Assembly: GCA_944332375.1 (NCBI GenBank)
Contig: CALVJU010000040.1
Location: 1 to 30,757 of the forward strand
Length of the DNA: 30,757 nucleotides
DNA from: an uncultured Bacilli bacterium
GTDB lineage: Bacteria > Bacillota_I > Bacilli_A > RF39 > UBA660
Direction of reading: 5' to 3'
How positions within the stretch are numbered: position 1 is the stretch's first letter; every line of letters starts with the position of its first letter. The notes beneath the pieces were generated by a model. The model ran no database searches. It was given only the letters and a program-made list of their open reading frames with translations, and had not been told where the DNA came from. Shown in pieces: positions 29,758 to 30,757 of the stretch. Made by a program: the position numbers and the translations under genes.

Positions 29758-30399
29758 TTATTTTAAAGTTCTATTTTTTACTGGTTCAATAATTACATCA
29801 CCATCACGTAAAGTTTGGTACGGTAAATTATTATCTTGTAAGTATTTTACAACATCATACATCAAATGCGATTCAGGATGTTCTGGAGTATCAAAATGAG
29901 GTACTGGCATATAATCTATTATTCCTATACCATCCCAAATAATGTTTCCATAGTTATAAGGGTCTTTTTCTGGTTTATCAGCTAAATGAATTCCATGTAA
30001 GTCTTTTGCTAAAACACATATGCCAGCACTAAATCCTGCGTATAAATAATTATCTAACTTTGAAATGTCATTAAGATAATTATCAAATCCACTTAATTTC
30101 ATTGCTTGTCTTAATACGAATACATTACCACCCAATACGTAAAATGAATTATAATCTTGTAAATAACGTCTTAATTCATCTTCTTTATTAAAATAGTTTC
30201 TTAAATCTAATATTTGTGTTTCAAATCCTAGTTCTTGTAAATCTTTGCATTTATCTAAAATTCCATTTGTTTTTCTTTCACTATCTTCAAATACATCTAA
30301 AGCATTTGGAATTACCAACATTTTATTATTATTCTTTACCCATTATTTTAATAATTCTATATCATTGCCTAATTTATAGGATGATAAGTATAATTTCAT
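29758..30399 (-). pseudogene. S51 peptidase (peptidase E-like) with early nonsense codon
   Basis: The normal start is ATG 30399 (MKLYLSSYKLGNDIELLK), with AGGAG nine bases upstream. Codon 19 is TAA (30343-30345). The frame then continues as WVKNNNKMLVIPNALDVFED to a natural stop at 29758. The rest matches family S51: VLGGNVFVLRQAM, nucleophile Ser in YAGFSAGICVLAKDL, and the His segment MPVPHFDTPEHPES. Family S51 includes dipeptidase E and cyanophycinase. Restart at ATG 30321 would give 187 residues lacking the first strand, and no ribosome binding site precedes it. It is most likely a recent nonsense mutant or a sequencing error. It follows the second dinD by 26 bases. Confidence 0.8.
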
Positions 30400-30419
30400 A
30401 GTAATCAACTCCTATATTT

Positions 30420-30428
30420 ATTATATCA
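30420..30428 (-). promoter_or_regulatory. Extended -10 promoter of the S51 gene
   Basis: On the minus strand TGATATAAT overlaps the dinD-2 stop codon (the TGA itself). It is the same TTGTGATATAAT as before the kinase-like gene. Confidence 0.45.
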
Positions 30429-30757
30429 CAAATTATTATTAGTTAGTTGGCTTTTAGTTTCCCTTTCTAATTCTTTTAAACTTTTATCTGGAGTTGGTAG
30501 ATTTTCTGGCATTGTTCCTCCTAATTTCTTAATAGTATTTCTAATTTCTTTTCCAACTTCATAGTGAGTTTTATTTGCTTCATTTTCTAATTTAATATTT
30601 TCATTCTTTAATTTTTGTTCTGTTTGAGAAATTCTAAATAAATTTGCAATTAATTCATCACTGCCCATGTTATCCAAAATATCTTCTCTATATCTAAGTT
30701 TCTTTCTTCTTGCAATATCATTTGCTGTTTCTCCATTATATAATCCTTTATAACCTG
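30426..30757 (-). CDS. dinD: Second DinD paralogue, C-terminal part (runs off window)
   Basis: The frame is open to the right window edge, giving about 109 residues. It opens GYKGLYNGETANDIARRKKL and continues RYREDILDNMGSDELIANLF, then GGTMPENLPTPDKSLKELER and a short divergent tail. It is clearly homologous to the C-terminal 40% of the DinD at 28275-29096, with similarity along the full visible length. Its N-terminus lies beyond 30757. The S51 peptidase takes the place held by the small unknown gene after the first dinD, so the two units share a layout with different cargo. Confidence 0.85.
   Translation of the reverse strand, partial: GYKGLYNGETANDIARRKKLRYREDILDNMGSDELIANLFRISQTEQKLKNENIKLENEANKTHYEVGKEIRNTIKKLGGTMPENLPTPDKSLKELERETKSQLTNNNL

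Noticed and set aside
29758..30399. Alternative genetic code to explain the in-frame TAA of the S51 gene and the TGA of MBL fragment C
   Set aside because: TAA and TGA end many intact genes here (for example sigA by TAA, dnaG by TGA), and Trp is TGG throughout.
24578..30757. CRISPR array, integron attC sites or insertion sequence ends in the accessory region
   Set aside because: The repeats are few, unevenly spaced and tied to gene fragments; no integrase, transposase, Cas gene or paired terminal inverted repeats are visible.

Overview
This is an A+T-rich window from a spore-forming Firmicute with the standard genetic code. TGA ends dnaG and the small membrane-protein gene at 5226, and tryptophan is TGG. 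The evidence for spore formation is a SpoIVB-type protease, YlbJ and a YqfQ/VrrA-like protein. The gene orders nusB-xseA-xseB-spoIVB, ylbL/ylbJ and dnaG-sigA-trmK-yqfQ are Bacillus-like. The overall character suggests an uncultured low-GC gut member of the Bacilli (Erysipelotrichia or RF39-like), but the species is inferred, not proven.

Region 1 (1-10.3 kb) holds housekeeping and envelope genes. They are an unidentified partial gene, a membrane-anchored SGNH hydrolase, SpoIVB, exonuclease VII (xseA/xseB), a frameshifted 2-deoxyribosyltransferase-like gene, nusB, two small membrane proteins, mutS, a YlbL-type PDZ/Lon protease and YlbJ. Many promoters and intrinsic terminators can be read directly.

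Region 2 (10.3-17.9 kb) is a compact type IV pilus / type II secretion-like locus. It has two prepilins (one carrying an Ig-like plus a glycine-rich domain), the assembly ATPase PilB, a TPR protein, prepilin peptidase PilD and platform protein PilC. A perfect 8-bp inverted repeat lies at the start of pilB transcription, between pilB and the divergent pilins.

Region 3 (18-24.6 kb) holds a YqfQ-like gene, the trmK-sigA-dnaG operon, a Nudix hydrolase with a possible structured leader RNA, and a large uncharacterised protein with an HEARH zincin motif.

Region 4 (24.6-30.8 kb, all minus strand) is a visibly more A+T-rich accessory array. A fragment of a ComEC-like metallo-beta-lactamase (MBL) gene occurs three times, with a possible fourth fossil at the end. 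Each fragment is cut at about the same point, just before the HGDYDH metal motif. Each is followed by different genes: dinD plus a small unknown; a DUF1016-like remnant plus an unknown; a kinase-like protein. Between units lie a terminator and conserved junction repeats. A second dinD and a nonsense-mutated S51 peptidase lie upstream. The array looks like a set of decaying or silent cassettes and is the most unusual part of the window.
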